Source: Certhia americana (lineage: Eukaryota > Chordata > Aves > Passeriformes > Certhiidae). Taken from it: DNA of 64,000 nucleotides. The DNA lies in NCBI GenBank assembly GCA_018697195.1, contig CM031879.1, positions 26,967,660 through 27,031,659 of the forward strand. The letters are read 5' to 3'. Below the pieces are notes generated by a model that worked only from the letters and a program-made list of their open reading frames with translations, did not search any database and was not told the origin of the DNA. Both the position numbers and the translations under genes were made by a program. Shown here piece after piece: positions 40,473 to 52,812 of the stretch. Positions within the stretch are counted from its first letter, which is position 1, and every line of letters begins with the position of its first letter.

Positions 40473-43400
40473 GTGGAAATAAACTAGACCCCTGGTTTGC
40501 AGCTAAGGTGGCACCCAGATACAGACGCATTTAAAATCCAGATTTAACAGAACTGATGGTCATTGCTTTGATTAAAGAAACCTGCAATCATATGGATGAA
40601 GTAGGCAGGCATGCATCTATCGTAAGAGAAAAGATATTCAGGGAAGAAACTACCAGATGATCACTCGAGGAACATAATGACTTTACTAATAGCTGCAAAC
40701 TTTCTCCTACTTGAACATCATCAAATAGCAGTCTGAAGAAAAAAACAAAAAAAAAAAACCAAAAAAACCAAAAAAAAAAAAAAAAACAACCGTGGCAGGA
40801 ATACAGGTCCTCCTTTAATTACAGGTTTCTGCAAAGAGACCTGTAATAATACCTTCTGCAATTTTTATAAGCATTCAAATGAAAGAAGAGCTTAGTGATT
40901 ATCTTTTAAAAACAGTGCAGGGAAAAGGCAGAAGGGAGTATAAAGAAGCCCTGCAGAAATTTGCGAGCAAATATACAGGAAGATGCACATTCATAAGTTT
41001 AAATGAGGATTCTCTTAAGAATTGACTGCAGCTGTGCATAAAGCAACCACAAATCTGAAGAGACACAACTGAACTTTAACACAAGAATTTCCAATTACTC
41101 AATATTCCTTCAAGAAACTTAAAATTTTAATAGGCCCACAAAGGCTTAAAAAGGCATAGGAGGCCAACATATCTTAAATTTCATGACAACTTTGCAGGAC
41201 AAGCCGTTCTTATATAGATCCACTAAATGGTTACAAGAGAGAGATTTTGAGAACTACTTTAAAATGAGATTTCCTTCTCATTTTCTGAAGTGGAAAGTTC
41301 ACTATTAGCTCTGTAAACATCTTCTGTTTTGAAACCTGAGTAATAGTTTTGAATACTCTACTAGGACTACAATGCAACTGTGAGGCAACCTGCATTTTTA
41401 TAGGAAATCCTGTATTACTTAAGATTCAGCAGTTGAATACAGAAAGCAGAAAATAGTAACTACCATCACAGCCATAAATGTGAGTTAATAAACAGCAGTA
41501 ATGCATTGTTATTTCCACTCAAAAAAAGAGCCCAAAATGCACATACAGCTAACACATTACACCTTCAGCTACACCTCTTACATGTTCTGCTTCTAGATCT
41601 TCCAGGCAGATCCAGACCATATCTTCCTCCTACCACTACATGTAGATACTTCGTTTTCCATACCATGTAGATAGGAAGTATAATTTGGGAGAAGGAAAAG
41701 AAAGACAGCTAGCTGCTTAGTCATCCTGTTATGTAAAGTATACAGATGGAAGTGTGGAAAGCCTGAATGGTTAGAGTATGTCAGGTATGGACAGAAAACT
41801 GGTACAAATTAAGTAATACACTTGTAGTTCAGTCTTCCAATCAGCATTTTGCCACAAGCTTACAACTTGACCAAATTTAGGTCAAAACCAGGACAAGGCA
41901 ACTCCATACTCTTAAAATATGTTTAAAGTAACGAAAAATATCCTTTCCCTCTCTAATCCTGTTTTCTTAATCATTCTAAACTTGAACCAATAGCTTACCA
42001 AAACCAATTGAACTGGCACTAAAGGTCACCTCAGCCACAATTTTGGCAAAACTACAAATAACTGGACAGACGTTTTCATAAGGCTTATACAGCCCTATTA
42101 ACTGGCAGAAGCACAAGGACGTTTCAGTCCCATTAAGGGATAGCTTGCTTTTCATACTGTCTACAAAGAGTGACAGAAGTTCATCCAGGTAAGACAATAA
42201 CATCTTCACACAGATCTCTTTACCATGAGACTGTGCCCCCTCTGAAAGAGACAGAATAATGGTACCATGACACAGAGACTAGTCAAGCACGAGGAAGACA
42301 GATTTATCCTCATTTAACCTGAATGTACATTTCCTGATGTTTACATTTTTCTATCACACTTTACAATAACTTTATAACAAATGAATCATTAAAAATGGGA
42401 TTCCTAAAGGTCTGTAATTTGTTAGGTCCTATTGCTTTGGTTATTTACAATGTTTGTAGAAAAAGCAATGTTTCTAAAACTAGACAGCAATAAGGATTCC
42501 CAAACTAGATGTAAGTTCTACACTTCTAAGCACCTGACCTTACAAATCAGGTATTGAAATGTTTGGGAGCTTAACTGGTTTCTATCACATTACCTGGATT
42601 CCCAGTCTTTTTGGTGTCTCCAAGTGTTTCCCTATGAGCCAGATTTGGGTTTTTGTTCATAAACGTAGGTTATTTTTCTAAATTTAAAACACAGGGATTA
42701 GAGAACTAAAAATATATTTGAAACAGACAAATACTCTGCAGAATTACTTAATGGAAGCTATTTTCTTTTTCTCAAGTTTTTTAAAGAATTCATGAGTGTT
42801 ACCTGAAGGTGACCTGAAGGAAGCAGTTTTCATTTATAGCAAAAAAATTAATCAAAACCTGTGGCATAAGGCCATATTCTGCTATTTGTAATATGCTAAG
42901 TACACATTTCTAGATATAAGCACAAAGTAAGAATTTTTGTCATACAATAAGCATCAATATTAATTCTTTTTGTTCTACAACCCCACAAAATCTGAAATTT
43001 ACATGGAAAGGTTGCAGCTGAAGTCCACATCCCCCTTTTTTTCTTAAATGGTCCATTAGGTTTTAAGAGTATCTTGACATGTCTACAACATACTAAAAAT
43101 ACATTCAAAACTGAAAGTTACTGCAAGAACCAACACAAAAGACAAGCTGAAAGATTTTTTTAAGTTCAAACACACCAGCACAAGTAAAAAGGAAAGCTGA
43201 AGACAAATTGATATAAAAATCAGTATTTATGTAAAAAAATAATGCATTGCATATTGTAAAATCAGTCAGTTACAGTATTCACCTTCACAGAGATTTTCAG
43301 GCTTCAAAAGGTTATACAGCAAGGAAATGAGACCTACATGAGTGGCAGACTGCTTCCTAGATTCCACCCCAAAAATTTATACCCTGAGCCTGCAGGGAAA

Positions 43401-44925
43401 TTAGAAGCAGGATACAAACTCTGCTGACAGTGGAATGTTTTTGAACTGCTAAAGCATTTGTCCAGCTCACATGGATCTGGAAGTCAGAGCCAATCTATCT
43501 TTGACAAGGAAATGGCTACAAAAATTATGCTTCTAAAATGGGATTGGGATGAATGTGCGAGTCAGTGAGTGGATCCTTCATGTTCAACACACAGGAACTG
43601 TCCTGGAATCCAAAAGCTCACTTTATGGAGACTTCGTCTCACTTAGACAGGTTATCTAAGTTCATACATACTTTACAAATATATTTCATACCATGCAAGT
43701 TTAAGTATTTTACTGTAACACTAGAATTCAACCCTTTTCTTCATGGTTTTCTCTGGAGAAAAAGTTTTTATTACTTAAACAGAAGTTTTTTCTTTTTTCA
43801 CTAAGATAATTAGAGGAAACCTAATCCTTACCTGTTGGAAATCATTATCACCTACTGACATTAATGCATTCGTGTAGTTGAGGGTCTGCCCCAAAACTAT
43901 TTTAAAGCCATTTATTTAAAAAAATTTATAACAGGATATATTCTCTAAAAAACCCATCTACTACACAGTCTGATGAAGCATCAGAACTCTTACTACAGCC
44001 CTTCGCCTTTAGGTAATACATACTCTATAACAATAATCAGGTAATTCCTAGTATGGAAATACAACAGCAACATCTTTCCACCACTGGGCTTTTCTTCTAC
44101 TTCCAAAATGCCCTATAAAGCTGTAAAACCATGACATTTGTTGAAAGTATTGTAAGACAAGCAACTCCAAATTGGATTTTTACTTAAAACCCTTCAGGTC
44201 TTCTCTACCTTTTGATGCTAATGGCTCTACAATGTTGAAACAAATGATTTTTAATACAAAGTCTCTGTATTTTCTAACAGAGAAAACTAGTATCACATAC
44301 TAGTCACTAATTTCTCAGAAAATCATATTTATAGTGTGCAGTTTACATCTGAGATAAATGAAACAAGATTGTCAAAACAGTACTTCAACATGTAAGAGAT
44401 GAACATACAAAGGCACATACAGATTGTCAATGATTACAACACATTTCTTTGACAAGAGAGTATTTTCTGCACTTGTAAACAACTTTGTTTACATAAAGGC
44501 TCACACCTTTAAAGTGAGGTTAGTGCTGCCGACTCAGTTATTGCTACATTCACAGTTTAAGAGAATTTTAGACAATATATGAGGTACACTCCTGAACAGA
44601 GCCATCTTCATTTCTTCATTGTTCATTTGTCATTAGATAACTGAATTATGCAGACTAAAAGTACTGACTATAGAAGCCAGTAACACCCAAATCATCAGAC
44701 ATGAGACAAACACTAGCACTGATTAAATTTCAAAAAAAAAAAACAGTCACCTTTGCAGAAAAAAGTTCTTGTTCTTCATTACATGAATATTTTCTTCATT
44801 TTTATGTACACTAGTAAACTTTTTCTGGGCACATTAAGAGCCCATTCAAGTTGTAATAAAATTCTTGCACCTTTTGACCAGCTATGTTAATTCAGTCTCT
44901 TGATGTAACAGCTAGGAGTCAAAAA
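40473..44925 (-). other. Probable GXYLT1 3' untranslated region and downstream flank
   Basis: AT-rich, with no supported ORF, directly after the stop codon on the minus strand. On that strand AATAAA hexamers lie at 43916-43911 and 43772-43767. The first is followed by a G/T-rich stretch, so a 3' UTR of about 1 kb is possible. Mammalian GXYLT1 is thought to have a long UTR, so transcription could run further, even past the CR1 at 40,139-40,472. The true end cannot be set from sequence alone. An A-rich tract lies at about 40,736-40,790, just outside. Confidence 0.4.
40736..40790 (+). repeat. A-rich tract with C interruptions
   Basis: Runs of 7 to 16 A separated by single or paired C. It lies about 260 bp after the CR1 3' end at 40,472. 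Confidence 0.9.
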
Positions 44926-45087
44926 TCACCTTCCCTTTGGTCTTCTGGCATACAAGTCTCTTATGCTTTTTGTTAGCTGCTTTATGAATACTTTGTATAC
45001 TCTTCCACAGTACGTATGGGTGGTTTTCTGTAATTCCTGTTCCAGAGGCTGCAGCAGTGAATAAACCAGGTCATCTCCAAATGAATA
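44926..45087 (-). CDS. GXYLT1: GXYLT1 terminal coding exon and stop
   Basis: 162 bp including the TGA stop at 44928-44926. The acceptor is the T-rich taacctctttacag. It encodes 53 residues: [20 protein letters not shown], then [14 protein letters not shown] and [19 protein letters not shown]. The basic, helical C-terminus fits a GXYLT1 tail. A competing frame of this exon is open for a while but does not match the family. Confidence 0.92.
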   Translation of the reverse strand, partial: YSFGDDLVYSLLQPLEQELQKTTHTYCGRVYKVFIKQLTKSIRDLYARRPKGR

Positions 45088-48000
45088 CTGTAAAGAGGTT
45101 AAGAAAATTTAAGGTTAATATGGATGACTGTCAGTACTCAGAGGTATTAGAGTTTTATAAAAATTATTTTCAGCATCAGATTTGCTGTCTATAGGTTTAT
45201 CAAATCTTTTCAAAAACTCACGAGTGCTTCTGAATGCAGTAACTTAAAAACACCTTTCTAAATTACAGAAATACACTCTCATGCTTTCAATAAACCTAAC
45301 AGGAAAGATATTTTTTTAAATATTAAGCAAATGAACAGACAGACAAGGAGGAAATTTAAAATTACCTTACCCAGTTAAAAATTTACAACTCTAAAATGAT
45401 TTCTGGATTTTTTTTTTGTTGTATGGTAACTTTCTCAAATGACATATAACCTTTAAGTATACAATTCTTATCAAATTATAATGAAACAGCAGTATAAAAA
45501 GTGGTACTGAAGTTTCATTAAACTGAATGATGTTCTAACATACTATGTTTAACATGGGCATGAAATAAAGTTGTCATTAGCTCAACACTGCAACGTTTTT
45601 TATAAACAGATGATAAGTTAAAACAGCATTTTGAAGTAACATAATTTTGTTCATCTTATTACCATTGACTCAGTAGTGGTTTACATACTTTCTCTGACAT
45701 GTTCATGTACAAAATGGGATAATAAATAAAAGGAAATAATTTTTTCTTCTAATTTGACAATGCTCAAAGGAAACAACAAAATAATATTTTTATGGAAATA
45801 CAATCTCTTTCCCTGCAATGTATTCTCAGATCCCCAAAAGTACTTTTCTTCATTTTTATATCTAAATATGACAACATGTAATAAAGCAACATTAAAATAT
45901 ACTCTTGATTTTTGTAGGTTATACACACACAGTAGCCTGCTACATTAAAATGTGTGTCAGTGCTAAGTTTTACAGTTCTTCAGTGAGTATACTGATGTAG
46001 TGATAAATAGTTCATTAGATGACTTATTTGCAGAATGAAAAAAAGTCACTGTGCTTATTATTTAAAGGAAAAGCAACATATTAATACACTGAATTTCTGG
46101 AAAAGGTCAAAACATAGTATATAAAAAAATTTCTTGCAATCCAAATCTAGATCTGATTAGGTATTAAAGTGTTGCAGTAAATACATTCAAACTTTGGGAA
46201 GAAGGGACCTTTTCTGCGCTTTAAAATCTCCAGATAAATGAAGCTTCTGGTGAGGGCTTGTTCAACCTGGAGAAAAAGATTGCCCCTCTCTGCTCTGTAC
46301 TGGTGTGGCCTCACCTCGAGTAAGTAGTGTGTGCAGTTTTGGTCACCACAATATAAGAAGGATATAAAGCTATTAGTAAAGGAGGATTACAAAAATGGTG
46401 AAGGGCCTTGTAGGGAAGCCTCACTGCAGTTACAACTTCCTCATGAGGGGAAGAGAAGGGGCAGGCACTGATCTCTGCTTTCTGGTGCCCAATGACAGCA
46501 TCCAAGGGAGTGGCCTGACGTTGTGTCAGGGGAGGTTTAGGCTGGATATCAGGAAAAGCTTCTTCACTCAGAGGATGGTTGGGCACTGAACAGGCTCCCC
46601 AGGGAAGTGGTCACAGCATGAAGCCTGTCACAGAGCAAGAAGTGTTCAGAAAATGCTCTCAAGTGTATGGTGTGACTCTCAGGGATGGTCCTGTGCAGAG
46701 CCAGACATATGGATTTCAGAGATCCTTGTCGGGCTCTTCCTATTCAGATATTCTAAGATGTCCAAATGCTCATGGAAACAGTTTACCAGGTGATTTATTA
46801 AATAAATGAGAACAAAACCTTTTAAATAAACACTGACAACTACAGACATTGTCTTAGAATCCAAACATAGGCATAGTCTACATTCTGTTTCAAAAGATGC
46901 TTATCAAAAGAGGAATATAATGGAATTTCTTCCAAATGATAAAGGAGAAAAAAGTGGTAAAACACTTGACATAACTTAAAAGAGAAAAAAAATTACTTTG
47001 TTGCAATTAAGATGAATATCAACATACCCACAAAATACACGTATCACTATAGATAAACGTACATGAAAGAATAACAAGGACAATGCAAAAATCACTTACA
47101 TTTTTTATCGCTTCATAGACAGCCCTAAAAGTTGGTTGTTTATCATCATGGTAAACACCTCTATTTCCATGAAGAATAAATATACCTTCTTCTTCAGCTG
47201 CCTTACAATTGCTTCCATAGATGCAGTGATCAGGCCGGTAATTCCATTGGCAAGGAAAGACATAAAGACTTTCTGTGTGGAAAGATGAGAACTCTGGATT
47301 AACTATCAAAATTGTTTCAAGAAATAAACCAATCTTCTCTTTATTTACTTAGGACAGATTTATTAATTTCTGTACAGTTGTTTAGAAATCTAACAGTTAA
47401 CTGCACTCTAGGAAGCTCCAGCACTGTTTCTCAAATGCTTTCAGAGAATTAAAGAAGTGAATAGTCCCTTGAATGCTTTCACCCAAAAGCCTGCTAATTG
47501 AATATTTTCCTGGATTTTTTTCCCTGAATATTTTTATTCCATGGAACAGATAACTTATAGTGTTAGACTGAAAATCAATATGGATTTACCTGGATTGTGA
47601 AAAAACATAATGTTCAACAGATCCTGATCACCCCACGTTATGTTCAACTTGTATTTCTTCAGTAGTGGCATCAGAATTTCTCCCCATTGTAACCGGACTG
47701 GTGTCATATCATTCTATTCAAGCAAAACAACACACAATCAGGAACAGTTATACCTATAGGGAAGAAAATGCCTTACAGAATCGCAGTGGCTTGCACTTCA
47801 AAGATACAAATCTCAAATGTATAGATAACTTCTACCTTTTAAACCAACAAGCTTATCTAAGAAAACTATTGTAATAGACATTTCCAGTATGCTTTATTTC
47901 TCAATGATCAACTTACCGAAAAATTTCCCTCTAACTTCCTAAACCAAGAATTCTAAGAATAGCTAGGGATTTTTTAAACAGCAGTAGGATCTAACACCAA

Positions 48001-51000
48001 AACTGTGTTTAAGTCATGCAGCAAGTAGTCAGGGAGTATTTAAATACCCACAAGTCATGCAATTTCACTCTTTATCACAGAGTTAAAATATACACAGTTT
48101 CTAACGCTAACTGCAAAAATTTGAACCAGTTCAGTATAAAATTAATTCTTAAATAGTTCCAAACCCATACAGATAAAAAATACTGGCTACAAAGCAGTAT
48201 ACAAAAATACAGAAATCCTTCAAAGGTTTTCATCAAGTTGAACCTATTTTTTTTTTAGTTACTGAGCTTGAATTTCCGCATCAACAGGACAACTAGCAAA
48301 AGTCAGTAAGAACCAAAACAGCTGTTACCAAATTCCCAAATTTTTGATTTAGCAAAAGCACTTCAAAAGAAAAGGACTTTTTCTAAAGTTCTGGTTGAGG
48401 AGCAGCTACTTGGAGTAAATTGGCCTACACTGAATTCCATGTTAACAAAGGAATTCAAATCTGCAGTTTAAATGGTTACATATTCTAAAGCTAGTATCTT
48501 ATCTTTACACTTTATTTAATCTCAACTAGAACAGAAAAGAAACAAGGCTACACACTTTTCAGTTTTAAGAGTGTGGATGGAATAATAATAACTCCCACAG
48601 AGAGAAAATTCCTGAATAAGTACAAGTATTGTACCTTTGCTTCTTTTTAAGCAAGTTGCAAAAAAAAATTATATTAGAACTCCACTATAGTTTGGGATTT
48701 GCATATAGGAATATCAAGTTAAGAGACAGATTACCAGGAGCAAAATAGTCAGTTTGAGATTTACAGTGTCAAAGACTTCTTCCTCTGAGCTTAATACTGA
48801 CAAAGTAGAAAGTGCACAAAATTGCAGTTCAGTTTTTACTCTTCCCTCAAATCATTTCAGCCATCAAATACGAAGGACTTTCAGAACTAAACCAAGAAAT
48901 ACGACAAGATTTCAGACAAGAATTAATACAGAAAAAGATCTATACCTTATACTATGCAAGAAGCCAAACAAAACATTACAGTCCCTTCTCTCCTAAAAAA
49001 ATTTATTATTATTGTCTGCAAGTATTTGATGAGTGCAAGCATAAGAAATGCACAAGAAAATTCTTCACTAGTAAGAATTATCATTATGTTCAATGCAAAG
49101 TGATTAAATGAAATAAAACACAGGCTTTAACACTAAGTTAAAACCTTCCAAAAAAGCAAATAAATAAGACTGAATCACAGTCAGTAAAGATTACTTCCTC
49201 ACCTGAAATTTGCAATTCACAGAATATTGACCTAAGGTTTAAGTTTAGACAAAATGCTAAGAATCAAAACCAGAATTAAATTAGCTCACTCAAATCAGGC
49301 AAATCATGGTAAGAGAATGTACAGTAACAAATGCAATTTTAGAGCAACTCATGGGAATAGAAGTTTAAATTGTTAAAGTAGTTATTTAATAGAATTTTCT
49401 TTTAACTTGTAGAGTTTTAATAGCAGAGAAATCCAGAGGATATCCCAAGAAGTTGTAAAGCAGGTAAGAATATGCATCACATAGCCAGATGTCTAGAAGC
49501 AATACTACTTGACAAATAATGCTGTCAGATTTAAGAACTGGAAACTGTAATATTTCCATAACCTTTGCATAAATGGAAAAGAGCTATATATTAATAAAAC
49601 AGCTGTGATATATAATGACACCAGTGTAAAAGCAAGAGAGCCTACTTGAATAATTACTTGTTTTCCTTCTTTAAAATATTCCATTGTAACTTGCAGTGAG
49701 GTGAAACAGCCTGAGAAGTAGGATGCTGATAGAACTGTTTTTCGGGAGTTATTCAAGTAAAAAACTCAAAGAAAAAATGCCACAATAATTTTTAAATTTC
49801 CAGAATATAAACCTTCTCTCCAGTATTCCACAACGAGAATGCAAAGAATGTTACCAATTTGAGAAAAATAACGCAAATGATAGTAGGCATTTCTGTGATG
49901 ACATCAAAATGACACTCACAGGTTCTTAAGAACTCTCAAAACTCTAATTTACTCGAGCAAAAGAAAAGGTGTAAGAACAAAACATATGCAGGAACATCAA
50001 ATTATGTTCTGATATTTTGGGATGGTTTTTTGTTTCTTTGTTTGTTTAGCTTGGTCATTACTCATTTCTGTACCACAAAACTTCTGCCTGGCCAAGTCTG
50101 AAGTCAGACTTATAAAAGCTGCCACATACAGCCTTTACTTTTTTCTAAGTTCTAGGAAGCAAATATAAAGCTGAGGAAAAATTCTCAAATCAGACAGCAA
50201 TATCTAAATAAACTGCAGCTGTGTGTCACAAACAGCTGACCAACTTAAATTTCCTTAATGCCAAGGGAGAGCCAGCCCTTTTCCTGGTTATATGATTCTA
50301 CCCGGTTCTTGCAGCAACAGTGTAGTGCTAACACATACTGCACGTTTTTGTAAGCTGATGTACTTCAATAACCCAGCAGAAGGATTTCTTTTTTTCTACT
50401 GTTAACAAATTGAATTGAATCACAGAAATTGAACACCAAAGACTACGGCCAAGTAAATAAGAAAAGCAGGGAAAAGCAGCTGGTAAGAAACAAGAACCTT
50501 CCTTTTAGGAGCAATTTGGTTTTATGCAATTACATATTTCTTGAAACTACAGCCCTAAGCAACACTGAATGGTAAAAAAAGAGGCAATATGGTTTAGGTC
50601 ACAGAAGCTCTCTGAACTGTCTTTTTTCTTAGAGCATACCCAAAAACCTCTACTTTGCACACTCTATCTGAAGTTAATTTATTTGGAGCTTGTTTGATTT
50701 TCTAAGAGCTTGCTCCCTTCCTTGACTGCTTGCATCTCAGGCATCACAACTAACCTTCTTAATACATGTGATAGAAGTCATTCGTCTCCATTCACATTGC
50801 CTCAGTGGTCTTTTTGTTAAAAAGCACCATGCCTGTAGCATTCGCTATATCTCTTCCATTGAAAAAACAAAAATCTATATGTATACAATACAAAAAAAGT
50901 CACCTACTATTACCTCTTCCGTATCCTAAACTGTCTTGAATGCTTTGCATTCCCATTTTCTAACTGCTGTTCAGCAGAGGCAACATGCAGGTACTAACCA

Positions 51001-52773
51001 TCAGAAGCTTTGTTATGAATTCTAGTCTCATGTGCAGTTTTGCAGTATAATGACCACACAATATGCAATAACACATCTGTGCATGCACATATATATGCAT
51101 ACAAGCATACACGTGTGCATTTAGTGCATATATTTGTGCCATACCTTCACACAGAGATTCACAACACACAAGACAAATAAGATAGAACCAGAAGGAACAA
51201 AATCCATTAGGCACCACCGACAGCCAAGGAACTGGGATACTTGTCTGAAATGGCCTGACCTGACAGTCCTGAGAAGATTGAGGCTTGAATAGGTATTGAA
51301 GGCTTGAAGTGGATAAAAGATGACTTAATCCTGGAGCAGTACATGGAACTACAGGTTATTGCTACCCAGATGAACATTATAACCATTGGCTAAAATCTCT
51401 GGTTCTATTTTTTATTTATCCATCTTCTGGATCCTCCTGACTCTTAAAAATCAATGTGACAACAGAAGAAAGATGCTTAAAGGCCTCAAGCAGCTCAGCT
51501 TGTAATTTGGGCTACAACAGACAAAGAAACCCACAGCTTTAAATCCATAGCACTGGAGGAATATCCTGATCCAAAACTTTCACTTCAGATAAATGCTCTA
51601 GCACTACAGTATCATGTAAAAAGGTCTACAAGCATCTTTAAAAAGATAGAAAATTCCCAGAAGTTATATACTCCTTGAAGAATCTGTTGAGCCTCTTGAA
51701 AGAATATAAAGAAATTCATATCTTCCCATAACACAATGAAGCATTTTCTAGTTCTACTGTATTTCACTGGAATAGTTAATGGGACACAACATGTAACTGT
51801 TACCTGTAAGGTCCAAAAGCATCTGCAGTGTCACTGGCAAGGGATATCAGGACAGTCCCTACCCCTGAATTTGGTCTACCTCTTCTCCAAAGGTTTGAGA
51901 ATAGTAGCTTCTTTACTATCACAAGCAAAAGCCATACACTCTCAGGCCCACTGTGTATAGACTCAGCTACACTAAATCCTTTTCCAAGTTATGCTTTGAT
52001 GTCTGCAGTTCTTCCTATTGACCATTTCTCTTTATAATAAGACATTTAAGGAATCTGAAAATGAAAACATAGTCTCTGCAAGTTTCCATGAACAGTAATT
52101 TCTGTAATAAGGCTTGTGCATCTTCGGGCACTGTGATGTTCTGCAAGCTTGTGGGATCACTCTCTAGGTACTGAGGGAAAATAAACTAAATGGTTCCCCT
52201 GCTCAGTGCTCTCTTAGCCCAGATCTCACAGAATCACAGAGAAAATATTCTAGCCCTCTAGAACCAAGGGAAAGGGCAGTGTTTCATTTGGAATTTCAAG
52301 ACATTCATGAATTATTTCACTTAATTAAATCTTATATTTTAAGTATATAGATACACTTATATTTGAAGAAAACACCAGTTTTAGGTGTTAAGAAGAAAGG
52401 ACTTCATTATGTCATCTAGAAAACTATAGTTCATTTTATCAACAATTTTAGTATACTACATAATCCGTTATGCTTTTGAAAATTTGAAATCCAATTTTAC
52501 CAAAAATGCATAAAGTTTCCAATTAATTGATAACCTAAGTTGTATTAAGAAGCCAAACTGGAATTCTGGCACAGTATAAATAAAAGACCAACTTTACCTT
52601 AGTGTTTACCACACTGAAAATAAATCACTGTACAGAAATGCACTGTCAGAACTTAAAATATATGTAGCTTTCAATCCCATGTTTTTATCCTTACACTTTT
52701 CAGTATTTTCATTTCTCCATATGCTATAATCAGTAAAACAAACAAACAAAGTAGACAATGCAAGATTTCACTG

Positions 52774-52812
<39 letters not shown>

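Noticed and set aside
52225..52260. CR1 3' terminus (cacagaatcacagagaaaat)
   Set aside because: The match stops after about 18 bases with no further CR1 order.
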